Shown one piece after another: positions 23,419 to 34,898 of a stretch of 64,000 bases of DNA. The stretch's first letter is position 1, and each line of letters opens with the position of its first letter. A program made the position numbers and the translations under genes. The notes beneath the pieces are model-generated. The model did not search any database. It was not told where the DNA came from and saw only the letters and a program-made list of their open reading frames with translations. The stretch is from Rhodotorula mucilaginosa (taxonomy: Eukaryota > Basidiomycota > Microbotryomycetes > Sporidiobolales > Sporidiobolaceae): assembly GCA_034406715.1 (NCBI GenBank), contig CP137866.1:682001-746000 (forward strand). The letters are read 5' to 3'.

Positions 23419-25409
23419 ATGCCTCGCGAGTTCAACTGGCACATCAAGAGACCGCAGTACGGCTCTCGCCGTCTCGCCCTCAAGAACCACGTCGTGGCAG
23501 CGGTCGGAGAGGTACGCAGCCCAATCCGCTCCTTGCGGGCGAAAGCTTCCGCCCCTGACAGATCTGCTTCGCGCCGCTCAGTATGTCGGAACGACGCTTT
23601 TCATGCTGTTCGCCCTCGGCGCTACCAAGTACGACAAGCGACATTTCCCGTCGCTTCCCGGTCATCTCGAACTGACACTCGATATGCAGCATCGCCAACC
23701 TTCCCACCACTTCAGTCACCAACAGCACGACTGAGGGTGACGCCGGCTCAACCGTTCAAACTGCCAACACCAGTAACCGTGCGCAGACATTCTCCTCGGT
23801 CCCCATCAACGCACATGCTGATACCTACGTACCATCAATGCAGTCCTCTGTGCGTCCAGTCACCCGGCTCGACCAGGTCAATCCGCTGCGCTGACGCCGA
23901 CGTTGCCGTTGCAGACATTGCCTTTGCTTTCGGTTTTTCGCTCACCGTCACGGCGTGGTGCTTCGCCCGCATCAGCGGAGGACTCTTCAACCCGGCCATT
24001 ACGTCAGCCTACATTCGAGCCCTTTTCGAACGCTCCGACGGTCGAGTCGAAGCCAGTCTGTTGAGGCGCTGACCAGTCGCTCGGCGTTCCTCGCTCCACA
24101 GTCTCGGCATGTTTCTCGTCGGCGCCCTCAGTGCCCTACGCGCTAGTATCCTTGCCTTTGTCCAAATCCTGGGCGGGATCACCGGCGCGGCCATCATCGA
24201 CGCTCTGACGCCGGGTAAGTTTCGATATCGATTCGAAATAGCAACTCTCGCTAATGGCGCATTTCTTCCACAGGGACGCTGAATGCCCGGACTAAGCTCA
24301 CTGCAGGCATGAGTATCAGCCGTGGTTTGTTCCTGGAAGCGGCCATGACCGCCCTGTTGTGAGTTCCAGGTTGTTGATTATCCGCTGTCCTTCGGCGGCT
24401 TGTGCTAACATTACGGAGCCCGCAGGATGCTGGTGATCCTGCTCCTGGCTGCCGACAAGAACGCCTCTTCGTTTATGGCTCCGCTCCCCATCGGACTGGC
24501 TCTATTCGTTGCCGAACTCGCCTCAGGTCCGTCCGTCTCCGCTTCTTTGTCGAGCTCTACTCTTTCTCCATCGAACTCGCCGCTGTTCTGACACTTTCTT
24601 GGGCGCTATATACAGTCTACTGGACAGGAGGTAGCCTTAATGTGCGCAGATTCCATCGACTTTCAGTGCGCAACGCATGGTGAGGACGAGCACGAGAACG
24701 CTGACGGTTCTTTCGCCACCCTTTCCCGTTCTTTCGCCAACCTTGCGCCAACAGCCGGCTCGCTCCTTCGGACCAGACGTTGTACTGCACGAATTCGCTG
24801 GATATCACTGAATATATGAAAGAAGACAAATCCCCTTACTTATACTCCTGCCGGGAACGCTGGTACTAACATGCCGAACTTCCTGTCCTGCAGTGGGTTG
24901 GTCCAGGGCTGGGATCATGCGTCGCAGCCCTCTTCTACCGCTTGATCAAGTATCTCGAACGCGCGACCGCCGAAGGGAACGCAGCCGAGAACATCGCGGC
25001 AAAGGACTCGAAGACGATGAACGAGAAGGCGCAGAACGTGGCGCAGAACGGCGACGAGCCCGTCAGACCCAAGGGTGGCGTTCGCGTGGAGGGCACCGGC
25101 TTCGCGGGTGGCCTGCACGACACCGGCCACGGCTCTAGGCCCCAGACTCCCATCACCGGACCGGTTCACCCAGAGCTTTACTCGAAGATCGACCGACTCG
25201 AATCGATGATGACGACCCTTCTCGCTCAATCTGACCACGGACACGCCGTTGGACGGCGGGGAACTGCCGACACCCTTTCCGGCGACACGATCGCTCATTC
25301 CCCGATCGGTAAAGTAGTCAGCGGAAACACCGAGTCGCTCAGGTCGAGCACGCACGATCCAGTTCCGCTCGACGGACTTGCGGACCACCGCGCCAGGCAC
25401 CTTGAATAG
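23419..25409 (+). CDS. Aquaporin (MIP family), tandem copy 2, possibly damaged
   Basis: This gene starts MPREFNWHIKRPQYGS and follows the same exon plan as copy 1, including a 6-base microexon at 23844-23849 (TCCTCT). The first pore motif is canonical, SGGLFNPAIT; the second is GGSLNPARSFGPDV, again split by an intron. The segment after it reads VVLHEFAGYH and then meets TGA at 24809-24811, with no GT donor nearby, where copy 1 has YAWIYWL and a clear donor. The next exon (from 24894, WVGPGLGSC then ALFYRLIKYLE) is still well conserved and open to the stop at 25409, with a tail of about 155 residues. So either an unusual splice joins GYH to WVG, losing about three residues of the last helix, or the copy is a recent pseudogene, or there is a sequence error. 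Confidence 0.75.
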
Positions 25410-25814
25410 GTACTTCGCGCCCCCATACATAGCCAGCCCATCCACGTGTTTCAAGCTTCATCCGCATCGTCATCTTTTTAATCCGCATGACCTTCTCTTT
25501 CAAATCCACTTCGCGTCCCCTGTAACGGCTCTCCTGTAAATACATCCTTTGGCTCGTGGAGCAAGGTGCGCAGATTCTCTCGAGATTGCGTCCAGCATCG
25601 AGGTGCTGAGATTTTCGCGACAAGCCCGGAGTCGTCGCGTTTTGCGGAAACGCGCAGTCGCGCTTCGGACGGCAGATCGGGATGTACGGCGAGTGCTTGC
25701 ATCGCCTCTAGGTTGTTCTCGCTACACGGAGCACTGGAAGCTGTGATCCTTTCCGACTTTGGAGTGATTTCTCGCTGGAATACTCTGCGAGATGACACGA
25801 AGGAGAAGCAGGTT
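25410..25814. other. Convergent 3' region between aquaporin 2 and the TMEM14-like gene
   Basis: An open frame of 106 codons exists on the minus strand here (25478-25798), but it has no recognisable domain and lies beyond the stop of the TMEM14-like gene. I treat the region as untranslated. Confidence 0.5.
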
Positions 25815-26360
25815 CTACAGCAGGCGCTGTCCGAAGCGGTACAACAGAATAGCCGAGAGGAGCTGTCGGAGAATGATCGTCAGCTGTCGAGGTCTCGTGT
25901 GCGTAGCCTGACGTGTTAGGGAACGTACTGTCACGAGGCCTGCGGGCATGAATTTCCGGCTCCGCAGGAAGCGCGAACCCATCATCACCAGCAGGACCGC
26001 ACTGACGCCTGTCGCGGTCGAAGGAAAATCGTCGTCAGCCTGTCTACACGACAGGGGTGCGAGTTGGCGAAGAAGCTAGCAGTGCAGGGGATACTCACCG
26101 ACGACGAGGTACACATCCCGCGGATCCGCGCGTTGCCGCCTCACACCGTACGCCAGGAGCGCGCCCGAGCCACCTCCTGCGAGCAACGACGGCACCGACT
26201 GCTTGGTCACGAAGCCCATGATGCCGCCGAGCGAGATCAAGGCCGAAGCGACGAACTGCAGGAGAAGTGGGGAAGACGCCGAGTGTCAGCACGAACAGCG
26301 CCGTGCAGACGTGGCGGGCTGAGCTCAGACACGCACTCCGAGGCGAGTATCGTTATCCAT
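25815..26360 (-). CDS. TMEM14/UPF0136-family small membrane protein
   Basis: Four exons (26360-26337, 26255-26099, 26008-25929, 25883-25815) give 109 residues, the usual length for this family. The sequence includes ALISLGGIMGFVTKQSVPSL and a LLAGGGSGALLAYG glycine-rich helix, then GVSAVLLVMMGSRFLRSRK and FMPAGLVT, which match the helices and the S-x-R/K-F-M-P-A-G-L loop of TMEM14 proteins. It ends LLSAILLYRFGQRLL. Family members are small multi-span proteins; mammalian TMEM14C acts in the mitochondrial inner membrane in haem precursor transport, but the fungal role is not established. The family call rests on the motif; the function is not inferred. Confidence 0.85.
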
Positions 26361-26823
26361 GCTGCAGAGCGTTGATGCGCTAGTCGGGGAGGGAAGGGAG
26401 AGCGAATTGCGAAGGCTCAGCCGCGGGTCGGGGGACGAGTCTTTGAGCGGCAGCTCGATAACGTGTCAAGTCTAGGCAACACAAACTGAACCGAATCATC
26501 ATGCATACAAGTCTGAAATTTTTGCCGCAGATAGACCCAAGAGTACGGGCGAGCGAAATGATGTGCAATGCAAAAAGAGGTGCGGACGCCGCCCGCCGAC
26601 TGTGCGCGGGAGCCTGCAGGTGAGCCTGCGAACGAGTTCAGTATTACCATCGGATGGAGGTGCTTGTGGAAGGTCAGAGAAAGACATCATGCACAATGCA
26701 GAGACGGGTGGGCAATTAGGCCGGTACGGTTTATGGACGGGAGAGTAATATCGAGAGAGGCGGAGATCGAAGAGCGCGCTCTCCGTTCGCACGCGCAGCG
26801 TGCACGGAGCCCGCAGGACGCGC
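26361..26823. other. Intergenic region upstream of the TMEM14-like gene
   Basis: This holds the promoter of the TMEM14-like gene and the 3' end of the PX-AGC kinase gene. No RNA gene, repeat or coding signal was recognised. Confidence 0.5.
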
Positions 26824-29800
26824 TCAGAGTCTGTCGATGAAACCGGACGCGGACCTGGCCAGCCGCTTCACGGGCGAAGACTTGCGCGGAGGTTCACCGA
26901 TCGAAGATCCTGCAGACGAAGCGCCTGACGGCGCAAGGCTCAGAAGAGCCGCGGAGTTCGGCGACGGCACGGAGGAGCCAGACGATGGTCGCGCTTCGTG
27001 AGGGTGGAGCGTTTTGCTGCCGAACGAAGGGCGAGTCGAAGTGAATCGCCGGATCGCGCTCAGAGGCCGCGGCGAGGAAGGCGGTTCGGGCGTCGTCGCG
27101 GGAGAAGCTTGCAACGACGAGATGGCCGACGAGGAGGATCCGGCTCGAGAGTCTTGCCAGCGCTTGCTGGGGTGCGGAGGGCGCAAAGGTGGCGCGAGCG
27201 GGGCAATCGCCATCTTGTACTTGTCTCGGAATCCGCGCTGCCAGAGTGTGGCCTCGCGGCCTCCATTCTTGACCGAGATTCGAACGGGATTCGTTCCGAG
27301 ATTGATCCATTCGGAATCTGATTCGGGCTCTGGCTCTTCGAGCAGAGACGAGAACCCGTCGCGGTCTTGGTCTTCCTGCGGCGGAGATCCGTCACGAGTG
27401 ATGCCCGCCTTCCCGACGCTCTGCATCTGTTCGGACGGCGATTCGAGGGAGACCGAAGCTGCAGGGTATTTATCGCCGCCTTCCAACTCGGAGGTTTCGG
27501 TCGGGTCGCCTGCGAAGACGGGGTCGCCGAAACTCTCAGGATTGGTCCGCCCAGTATCATGCTCCTCAGCGGGCGGTGTAGGCGGTCCTTCTGGTGATTC
27601 GAGATGCCCCGCGGGTCTGTAGACGTCGTCCCTATCCGAGTCGTAGAGCGAATCGTATGATGGACTCCGTTGAGGGTGGCGATCAGCAAGTTGAGTCGAA
27701 TCCGTGTCGGCAAGGCCAGCGCCCCCGTCGACCTGGCCGACCGCTCCCGCCAGCGGCTGCGTATCGGAGGCCTCGTAAAGATCGACGTCTTCTTCGTGGA
27801 TGGACGCAGAGTCGCGGCCGTAGTAAGAGTCTGCAGCAAACGAGGATGGTCAGCGTTCTGACGAGGGCGGCGAGGTCGTGATCCGACGTACAGCCGTCAA
27901 ACACGTCCCTCCCAGAGTCGTCCAGTGCCGGTTGCGCGTCTCCTGCGGGCGCCTCTCTCCCTCCACCGGGCTCGTCTTCCGGATCCTCCCCCTTGATCTC
28001 GGCAGGCATCGACAAATAGGCATCGTCGAACCAGGACAGATCAGCCGGGTTCAACGGATCCAGTTGCGGCACGAAGGGCGGCATGTAGCGTTGCGTCAGG
28101 ATGAGGTCCCACGAGACCAAGTCGAAGTACGGCATGCGCTTCAGTCGGGGGATGGTGATGCGGAGAAGAGGGTCGCGTTGGAGCATGCCGCGGAGGAGCG
28201 TGCGCGTGTTGGGGTCGAATTCGGCTTCCGCAGGCTCGAAGGAGAGGTCGTCGTGAAGTACGCGGCGATACACTGCAGGACAAGCACGGAGCGGCGAGGT
28301 CAGCACGGGCAACGAACGCGCGAAGGAGAACGCGCTGAGAAGGCCAATCGAAAGGACTGACTCGAAGCATGATCGGAAGCGTAAAAGGGCGTAACGCCGG
28401 CGAGCATCTCGTACAGCATCGTCCCGGCGGCGTACACGTCGACTTCGTACGAGTAGGGCTCGCCGAGCAAGACCTCGGGCGCCAGGTACTCCGCCGTTCC
28501 GCAGAAAGACATGGTCGTCTCGCGGTTGTCGAGGAGCCAGTTCGACGAGGGCGGCGTCGATGCGCTCCGAGTGGAAGGCTGCAGCCAATGAGGGCGGGGA
28601 GGGAGACCAGTGGCCTGCGAGCCTGGCGTCTCTGGACGGTGGCCAAAGTCCTTCAACAAGCCAAAGTCGGTGAGGACGCAGTGACCCGTCGCCGAGATGA
28701 GCACGTTCTCCGGCTTCAAGTCACTGTAGCGGGCGGCGAGCGGGTCAGCCTTGTCTCAAGGGGATACATAAGAGCGAACGAACTCACCGGTAGATGATTC
28801 CGGCGCGGTGCAGACTTTCCACGCCTTCGATGATCTCGCAGATGTAGAACCGCGCTCGGTCGCGCCCGAGTCGCCCCCATCGAGCCAGCTGAGTGGCAAG
28901 GTCGCCCCCAGGATGGAAATCGAGAGCGAGGTACAGTGCTATGCGAACAGGGCAATCAGCTCGTGTGCAGGAGTGCCCAAGGAAGAGAACGACTCACTCT
29001 CTTCGTCATGGAAAGAGTAGTGCAGCCTGACAATGAAGGGATTTGGAGCGTCGCGAGCGCAAGCTTTGAGCACAGACTGCTCCGTCCGAGTGTGCGCCAG
29101 CTCGCGGTGCGCGAGAACCTGCGAGTCTTCCGGTGAGCCGAAGGTCCACTCAGAATGGCCCTTTCGCTACACTCACATGTCGCTTGGTGATCGCTTTCAA
29201 CGCCATGAGCTCGCCGGTCTTCTTCTCCCGCACGAGCAGGACCTTTCCAGCACAGCCTTTTCCGAGGACGCGCATCATTTCGAAAGATTCGAGAGTGATG
29301 GACCTTGAGCGCGTTTCGAGAGTGTTCGACGTCATGGTCGAGTAATCGGAAGGTGAGCGTACCATTCCGCTTGGCACACAGTCGGGCGAGAGCGGAAGTG
29401 CCAATGCCGGCGGCGCCTGCTCAGTCAGCATCGCGTCACCGTCGACCGCATCGGCAGGAGACGACGAATTTCCGACCTCTGTCGTCGAGCTACTAGGAGC
29501 GGCCGGAGCGGACGTGGCGGGAAGCGCATCGTCAGCCGCGGCATCGCCCTGCGCTTCGACGACTGCACCGCGGTCGACTGGCGCCTCTTCGAGAGCGAGT
29601 GCCGGAGAGTCGGCGTACTCGATCGAGCACATCCGCTCGTTCGCGGTGGCGGATTCGCTTTGCTGGACCGGAGTGACGGATCTCGCATCCGGCTGCGACG
29701 AGAGCTCCATTTGGCTGACTGAGGGCATGTCGTGATCGTCGGCTTCTCCGTGTGCATCGAGGAGCTTCTCGACGTCGTGGGCGATCTGCGCGTCCAGTAC

Positions 29801-30798
29801 GAAAGAGATCGAATGCGAAGTTCCGGATCTGTCGAAATCGACGCTCGTCGCGCCGGCCTCGGTCGAGTCGTAAGCTTCTGGGTCTTTGCCGTGCAGATCA
29901 CCGGTCGCCATCGTCGTGGTCTGGAATGGGTCGGAGATGTGACTGCGCGAGACCTCGAGCGTCTGGTCGCTTCGGTAGCGCTTGATGCGGCGTTCGACGC
30001 GGTCACTCCGCAGATCCTCCCGACGGACCGCAAAGAACTTTTGCCAGGCAGCATACTCGCGCACGCTCGCGTGGCGCGAGTATGCAGTCAGAGCTTCAGC
30101 GAGACCGGTCAGCGAGGCCGGGGTGGAGGAGTTTGGCGAAGGTTGTCGATTGGCCGGGCGGAAAGGGGCGAAGGAGCCGGCGCGACGAGGGCTCAGAGTG
30201 CGACTCAGTGAGGCGAGCACGCTTCTCTTCTTCTTCGGCGAAGAGTGTTGCGGAGTCGGTTGGGCAACGGACTGCGAGTCGGGGAACGCCTCGGCAAGCT
30301 TGGTCATGCCGCGTCAGCCTTCAGCAGGGAAATGAGTATCAGGACGAAAGACTCACTCTGGAGTGCAGATCAGCAATCTCACTCGGTCGGCGCAGCAGCG
30401 TCAGACTCGAAGTGGGCGTGGAAACGTAGACCGTGACGTGGGCGTTCTCCTGTGAGAACAAAGTCAGCGTCAAGTTGGCATCCACCGCCAGCACCACTGC
30501 GCACCTTGCGAGCTCGAAGTCTTGTCCTCGATCCCTCGTTGATGGTGATTGACCATGCGCCGTTCGTCGCGATCCCGATGCCTTCGAGGTCGCCGAGCTC
30601 ATTGTCGAGCGATCCGTCCACGCTTCTGCGCACGGCGCGGTACTGGTCTTCGGCGAAGAGTCCCGCGGTGACTGTTCCCCTTGCGCGTGGCGAGCTGGTC
30701 TTGGCTGTGAAGGTGGTGAAGCGCGTATCGATCGGAGAAGGGGAAGACTGAGCGAGCGAGCCAAGCCATGACGGCGAAGCATGCAACGTCGCCGACAT
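26824..30798 (-). CDS. AGC-type protein kinase with a PX-like N-terminal domain
   Basis: Eight exons (30798-30505, 30449-30357, 30298-29177, 29118-28998, 28938-28788, 28723-28362, 28272-27892, 27830-26824) give 1,176 residues. The N-terminus (ITINEGSRTRLRARK, then VTVYVSTPTSS, LRRPSEIADLHSRLAEAFP) resembles the end of a PX phosphoinositide-binding domain. The kinase has GKGCAGKVLLVREKK (glycine loop), LMALKAI (lysine), IIYRDLKPENVLI (YRD as in AGC kinases), LTDFGLLKDFG, and a loop CGTAEYLAPEVLLG. Between DFG and CGT lies an unusual serine/proline-rich insert of about 45 residues. A serine-rich linker precedes the kinase and a 330-residue disordered tail follows, without a clear hydrophobic motif. 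Mammalian SGK3 also joins PX to an AGC kinase. The start MSATLHAS was chosen because an intron appears to lie upstream in the 5' untranslated region. Confidence 0.85.
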
Positions 30799-31602
30799 CG
30801 CTCCGGCACTCGGGCTGATCTGTACGGAGCGACAGTCTTCGTGTGAGTATGATCCTTCCAGTTCGAACCACCACGAAGGAAGACTCACTGTGGGTGATCC
30901 GACGGTGGTGGCAGGTTTCGTCGCCGTCGAGTTCTCGCTGGAAGGTGCGGGCGACGTCGGCACAAAGCTGTCGGGCGATTGCCGCGCCCGGCCCGATCAG
31001 CAAGGTGCAGAACACCCCCCTTCGGACGAGCGCTGGACTCGTACGACGGGTGCTCGCTGAGATGAGGCGGTGGAGCGACGCCGAGTGGGGCGAGATGGAT
31101 GAGCCAACACGCAGCGCTTAGCGCAAGCGGGTCGAGCGGCTTGGGGAGCGCAGCAGGCTGAGTGTAGGGTCCCTACGAGTGGTGTGCAAGGACTCGTCAC
31201 AGGCAGACCGGCAGACAAGGGCCCGCCCTTTTCCCTCCGACAGAGGCTCGTGCACCCCTTTTTCGGACTATCCGTGCTGGAGGAGGTGCGTGCTTGGAGC
31301 TTCGGCAAGAAAAAGCAGCGTGTATGCAAGGGTCGGGCGCTCAAGGGCCGCTCAAATGAGTCGGAAGAGAGTATGAGCGCGGCAAGAGGCCATGGCAGGG
31401 CGGAGACTTTCTTTTGGAGGGGGAAGAGAAATCGCGAACTCGCCTCCAGCTTCTTGCATGCGCGGCAGCGGCCAGGCCGAGTTCGCCCTCGAAAGGTCAA
31501 TTGATGTGGGAACTTGCGCGTTGCGAGCGTCTAGGTTACAATCGCCGCAACCCGCGATCTTTTTTTGCGCGCGCCGTCTCGAGCGATCGAGCTCGTCTTA
31601 AC
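30799..31602. other. Intergenic region between the kinase and HTS1
   Basis: This probably holds the kinase promoter and leader. A likely leader intron has its donor near 30891 and its acceptor near 30825 on the minus strand. Convincing coding sequence ends at the kinase start, and no RNA gene was seen. Confidence 0.5.
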
Positions 31603-33903
31603 TTACTTGCGGCCGAGCGCCTCGAGCAACCAAGGGACGAGTTCCTCGCGCTTGATCTCGACGTCGTTGCCCGACCCTTGCTCCTTGCCGACTTGCGGCT
31701 TGACGCGGATCGTGCCCTTGGCCAACTCGCCGGGAGAGACCTGCACCGCGTACGGGATCCGTTCCTTGTCGATCACCTCGAACTGCTTCGGCAGCTTCGG
31801 CTTGGCCTTGTACATGAACTCGGCCTGTGAAAGCACACTAGCGAGGTCAGAACATGGAAAAGAGAGGGGCGAGATGAGAAACTGCGCGCACCTTGATGCC
31901 CGCCGCCCAGAGCTCCTTGCACACCTTCATCCGCTCTTCGAGCAGGCCGTCTCCGAGACTCATGACATACACCTCGGTCGCCTTGGCCTTTGTCGACTGG
32001 TTCCCTTGCTCCTGCGCCTTCTTGAGGAGGAGCGAGAACAGCCGCTCGACACCGAACGAGATCCCGACGCAGGGGATCTTGCCCGCCGCGCCGCTCGACC
32101 CGCTAAACATGCCAACGAGCTCGTCGTACCGACCGCCAGCCGCGATCGAACCGACTCCGATCGTCGACTCGTCAATGTCGGCCTCTTCGTCGGCGTTCAG
32201 GGCCGGCTTCTTGCCCTTGGCGTCGGCCTTTTTCTGCGCGGGCGTCGGGACCGCCTCGGGTTTCGGTGCGACCGGGACAGGCGGCGCCGAACCTTCGGTG
32301 ACGGCTTCATAGATAATTCCGGTGTAGTAGTCAAGGCCGCGAGCGAGCGAAAGGTCAAACGACATCTGCGCGACCACCATACGCTCGGAAGATCAGCCTG
32401 GGTCCGAATCCTTGCGGGAGATGGCGGACCGTACCCGTGAAGAGACACCAAAGATGTCGAGGTAGGTGTACAGGAGCTCCATGTCGTTGAGACCTTCCGA
32501 GGCCGACTTGTTGGCCGTCAATCGCGCGTCCTGCTTCAGCTGCTGCACGAGTTCCGGACCGCCTGATCGGGAGAAAATTGCCGTCAGCATCGCGCCTCCC
32601 TCGAGTACGAGAGCAGACTCGCCTTTGAGTTTGACGTATTCGCCGATCCGGTCTGCGACCTCGCCATCGAGGCCCTTCTCCTCCGTCATTTCCTTGCGCA
32701 CGTCCGCCCACGGCATCTGCGGCGGTGACGAATTAAAAGTGAGCTCTCGGTGCCATGTTTTGGGCAATGCAGCTGTCAATTACCTTGTCGAGCTTGTCGA
32801 CTGCGGACGAGATGGTGCGGATCTTGTCCGTCGGGACACCGCACACCGCGAAGACGCCGTCGAGGATTTTCCGGTGGTTCAGCTGCCAAAACCCTCGCGT
32901 TAGCAATCTGCTCACCTGCTTCCCGTACCCGCCCCACGTACCTTGATCGTAAAGTCGCCGATCTCGAGCTTCTCGAGGACCTCGCAGGCGATGGCGAGGC
33001 ATTCGGCGTCCGGAAGCATCGGGTCGTAAACGCCAGCAATATCAAAATCCTGTTCCGTGGAGGCTCGTCAACTCGGGAGGCCTGAAGCTGCCCGTTAAGG
33101 AAGCCTACTCACGCATTGGTAGAACTCGCGCATGCGACCTTTGCTCATGGCGGGCTGGTCGCGGCGGTAGACCTTGGCGATGTGATACCGCTTGATGTTG
33201 GGGTATTGCGAGCCGTTCATGGCGAGGAACCGAGCAAAGGGCACCTGCATTCGCCGTAGTTCAGCTCGGAGCTCTTTACATCAATGGCAAAGTGAAGCAA
33301 GGGGGGAAACTTGCGCACCGTCAGGTCGTAGCGAAGCGAGCAGAGCTCTCCTCCCTGATCTTGCAAGTCGTAGATGAGCTTGCTGTCCTCGCCGTACTTG
33401 CCGGACAGGATCTCCTTCAGCTCAAAGACGGGAGTGTCGATCGTGACGCCTCCGTGCAACTCGAACACTTCGGTGATCTTGCGGAAGATGGATTGCCGGA
33501 GGTACATGTCGGACGGGTGCCAGTCTTTCGTGCCCTATCGCTCCGCCGTTTGCTGCGTCAGCTTGCGAGTGCATCCTCATCGTTCCCGAGTCTGAATCCA
33601 ACGCACCTTTGGCGTCTTGAGGGTAAACTTGACGGCCTTCTTCCCTCCCGCACCGCCGGAAGCCTTCTTGTCGTCGACGCCGGTCAACTTTGCGAGTTCG
33701 GCCTTGAGCTCCTTGAGGGTGAGAACCTCTTTCTGGACATCCTCGGCGGGTGCCTTGCCCTCCTTGAGTTTGCGTACGACCGAGCCCTGGTCGGCAATCC
33801 GGGCGTTCAAGTCGGCGACGGTCGACATCGTGCGCAGAGGGGTAGCGGTGGTACGGAAGCGCAGAGAGTATCTCGAGAATGCACTGGCGCCTCTCTGTAG
33901 CAT
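31603..33903 (-). CDS. HTS1: Histidyl-tRNA synthetase, likely mitochondrial and cytosolic forms from one gene
   Basis: Eight exons (33903-33607, 33534-33319, 33244-33113, 33049-32942, 32882-32784, 32716-32435, 32365-31892, 31824-31603) give 609 residues. After a WHEP-like lysine-rich helix ([17 protein letters not shown]), class II motif 1 begins [13 protein letters not shown]. Motif 2 contains [14 protein letters not shown] and [14 protein letters not shown]; the histidine-specific ARGLDYYTG and motif 3 ([27 protein letters not shown]) follow, then an anticodon-binding domain ending WLLEALGRK. The first in-frame ATG (33903) gives [18 protein letters not shown], a basic mitochondrial-type leader; a second ATG at 33828 starts [10 protein letters not shown], a normal cytosolic N-terminus. 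Yeast HTS1 makes both enzymes from alternative starts. An unusual insert of about 45 residues, rich in alanine and lysine, lies after ARGLDYYTG. Confidence 0.96.
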
Positions 33904-34898
33904 GCACAGCGGACTGCGTTTCCCAGCTGCTTTGGTTCGACTCGAACAGAGTCCGACGCACGATCGCGGATCATGATCACCTCGAAGAAAATTTCTCGCC
34001 AACTGAATCTGTACGCGCGCCTGCAGAGTCGCTACACAAAGCAAGCTGGCTAGAGGCTCTCCTATGGCTAGCACCCTCGTGACCGGGCTCGGATCCAGGG
34101 ACCGTCTGGACCTCGACTTTCCCAAGCATCTCTCTCTCTCCTCAAGTGTGCTCTCTCCATGAACAAGATATGGCGAAAAGATGTGCATGCTGATTGCACA
34201 TAGGAAGTCGACTGCAGGCGGGGACGGGCAAGCGCGAAATGAGACGGGATAACCTGTAACAGCGGCGGGAAAAAAACAAGAGGTCAGCTCTGTTCTTCAC
34301 GGACGACCGTCTGCTTGTTTGTGGCTGGCTGGGTTCCTCCATTCCAACGACACACGCGAGGCATGGGAAACGGTGGCAGCTTGTATGCGATCAGTTAAAG
34401 TGGGTTTCTGAGGCCCACCGAAAAAAGCGTTGTGCATCACGACAGAGGGCGACGGTTTGACCGCTGAATACCCCCCTCAGTGCCCAGTGCTAGTACTTCG
34501 ATCACGTCGCCAACAAAGCTGCCTTCCAATCGAGACCGGGCTTGAAAGTACGACTTACAAGCTGAGCTGGACGACCGTCGTGGTGAGGGTGCAAAGTCGA
34601 AGCTGATTCCGGACGAGTTGGGCGGCACAGCGCAGCAGCGAAATCGCCGGCAAAGTGGCAAGTCAACGTGTAGCGCTGGTAAGCATGCACGCAGCCCCTC
34701 TCTGATCTGCAGCGCGCGGGCGTCGAATTTGCAAGTCGAGTGATGGGACGAGAGCAGAGAAGAGACGGCGGCGCTCGCCTCCAGTGGTTGCAAGCCTGAA
34801 TACAAATCATTTGTATCCAATTTGTATTCAAGAATAGCAAAGGCCCTTTGACTTGCCACTTCTGCTCCCTCTCTTCGCTCTTAAGGCCACTTGGGGCT
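33904..34898. other. 1-kb intergenic region between HTS1 and ATG15
   Basis: This is the divergent promoter region of HTS1 (minus) and ATG15 (plus). A minus-strand open frame of 140 codons (34437-34859) has no domain and its codon use looks random, so I do not call it a gene. A short perfect inverted repeat lies at 34798-34829. Confidence 0.5.
34798..34829. repeat. Inverted repeat with 10-bp perfect arms upstream of ATG15
   Basis: GAATACAAAT at 34798-34807 is matched by ATTTGTATTC at 34820-34829. It lies 70-100 bases before the ATG15 start and is AT-rich inside GC-rich DNA, so it could be a protein-binding site or a core promoter element. Confidence 0.6.

Noticed and set aside
25478-25798. 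A 106-codon minus-strand open frame beyond the TMEM14-like stop.
   Set aside because: No domain, and a good splice junction leads instead to a short exon that ends the TMEM14-like protein at the expected length.
34437-34859. A 140-codon minus-strand open frame upstream of ATG15.
   Set aside because: Codon choice is not GC-ending, there is no domain, and it would occupy the ATG15 promoter.
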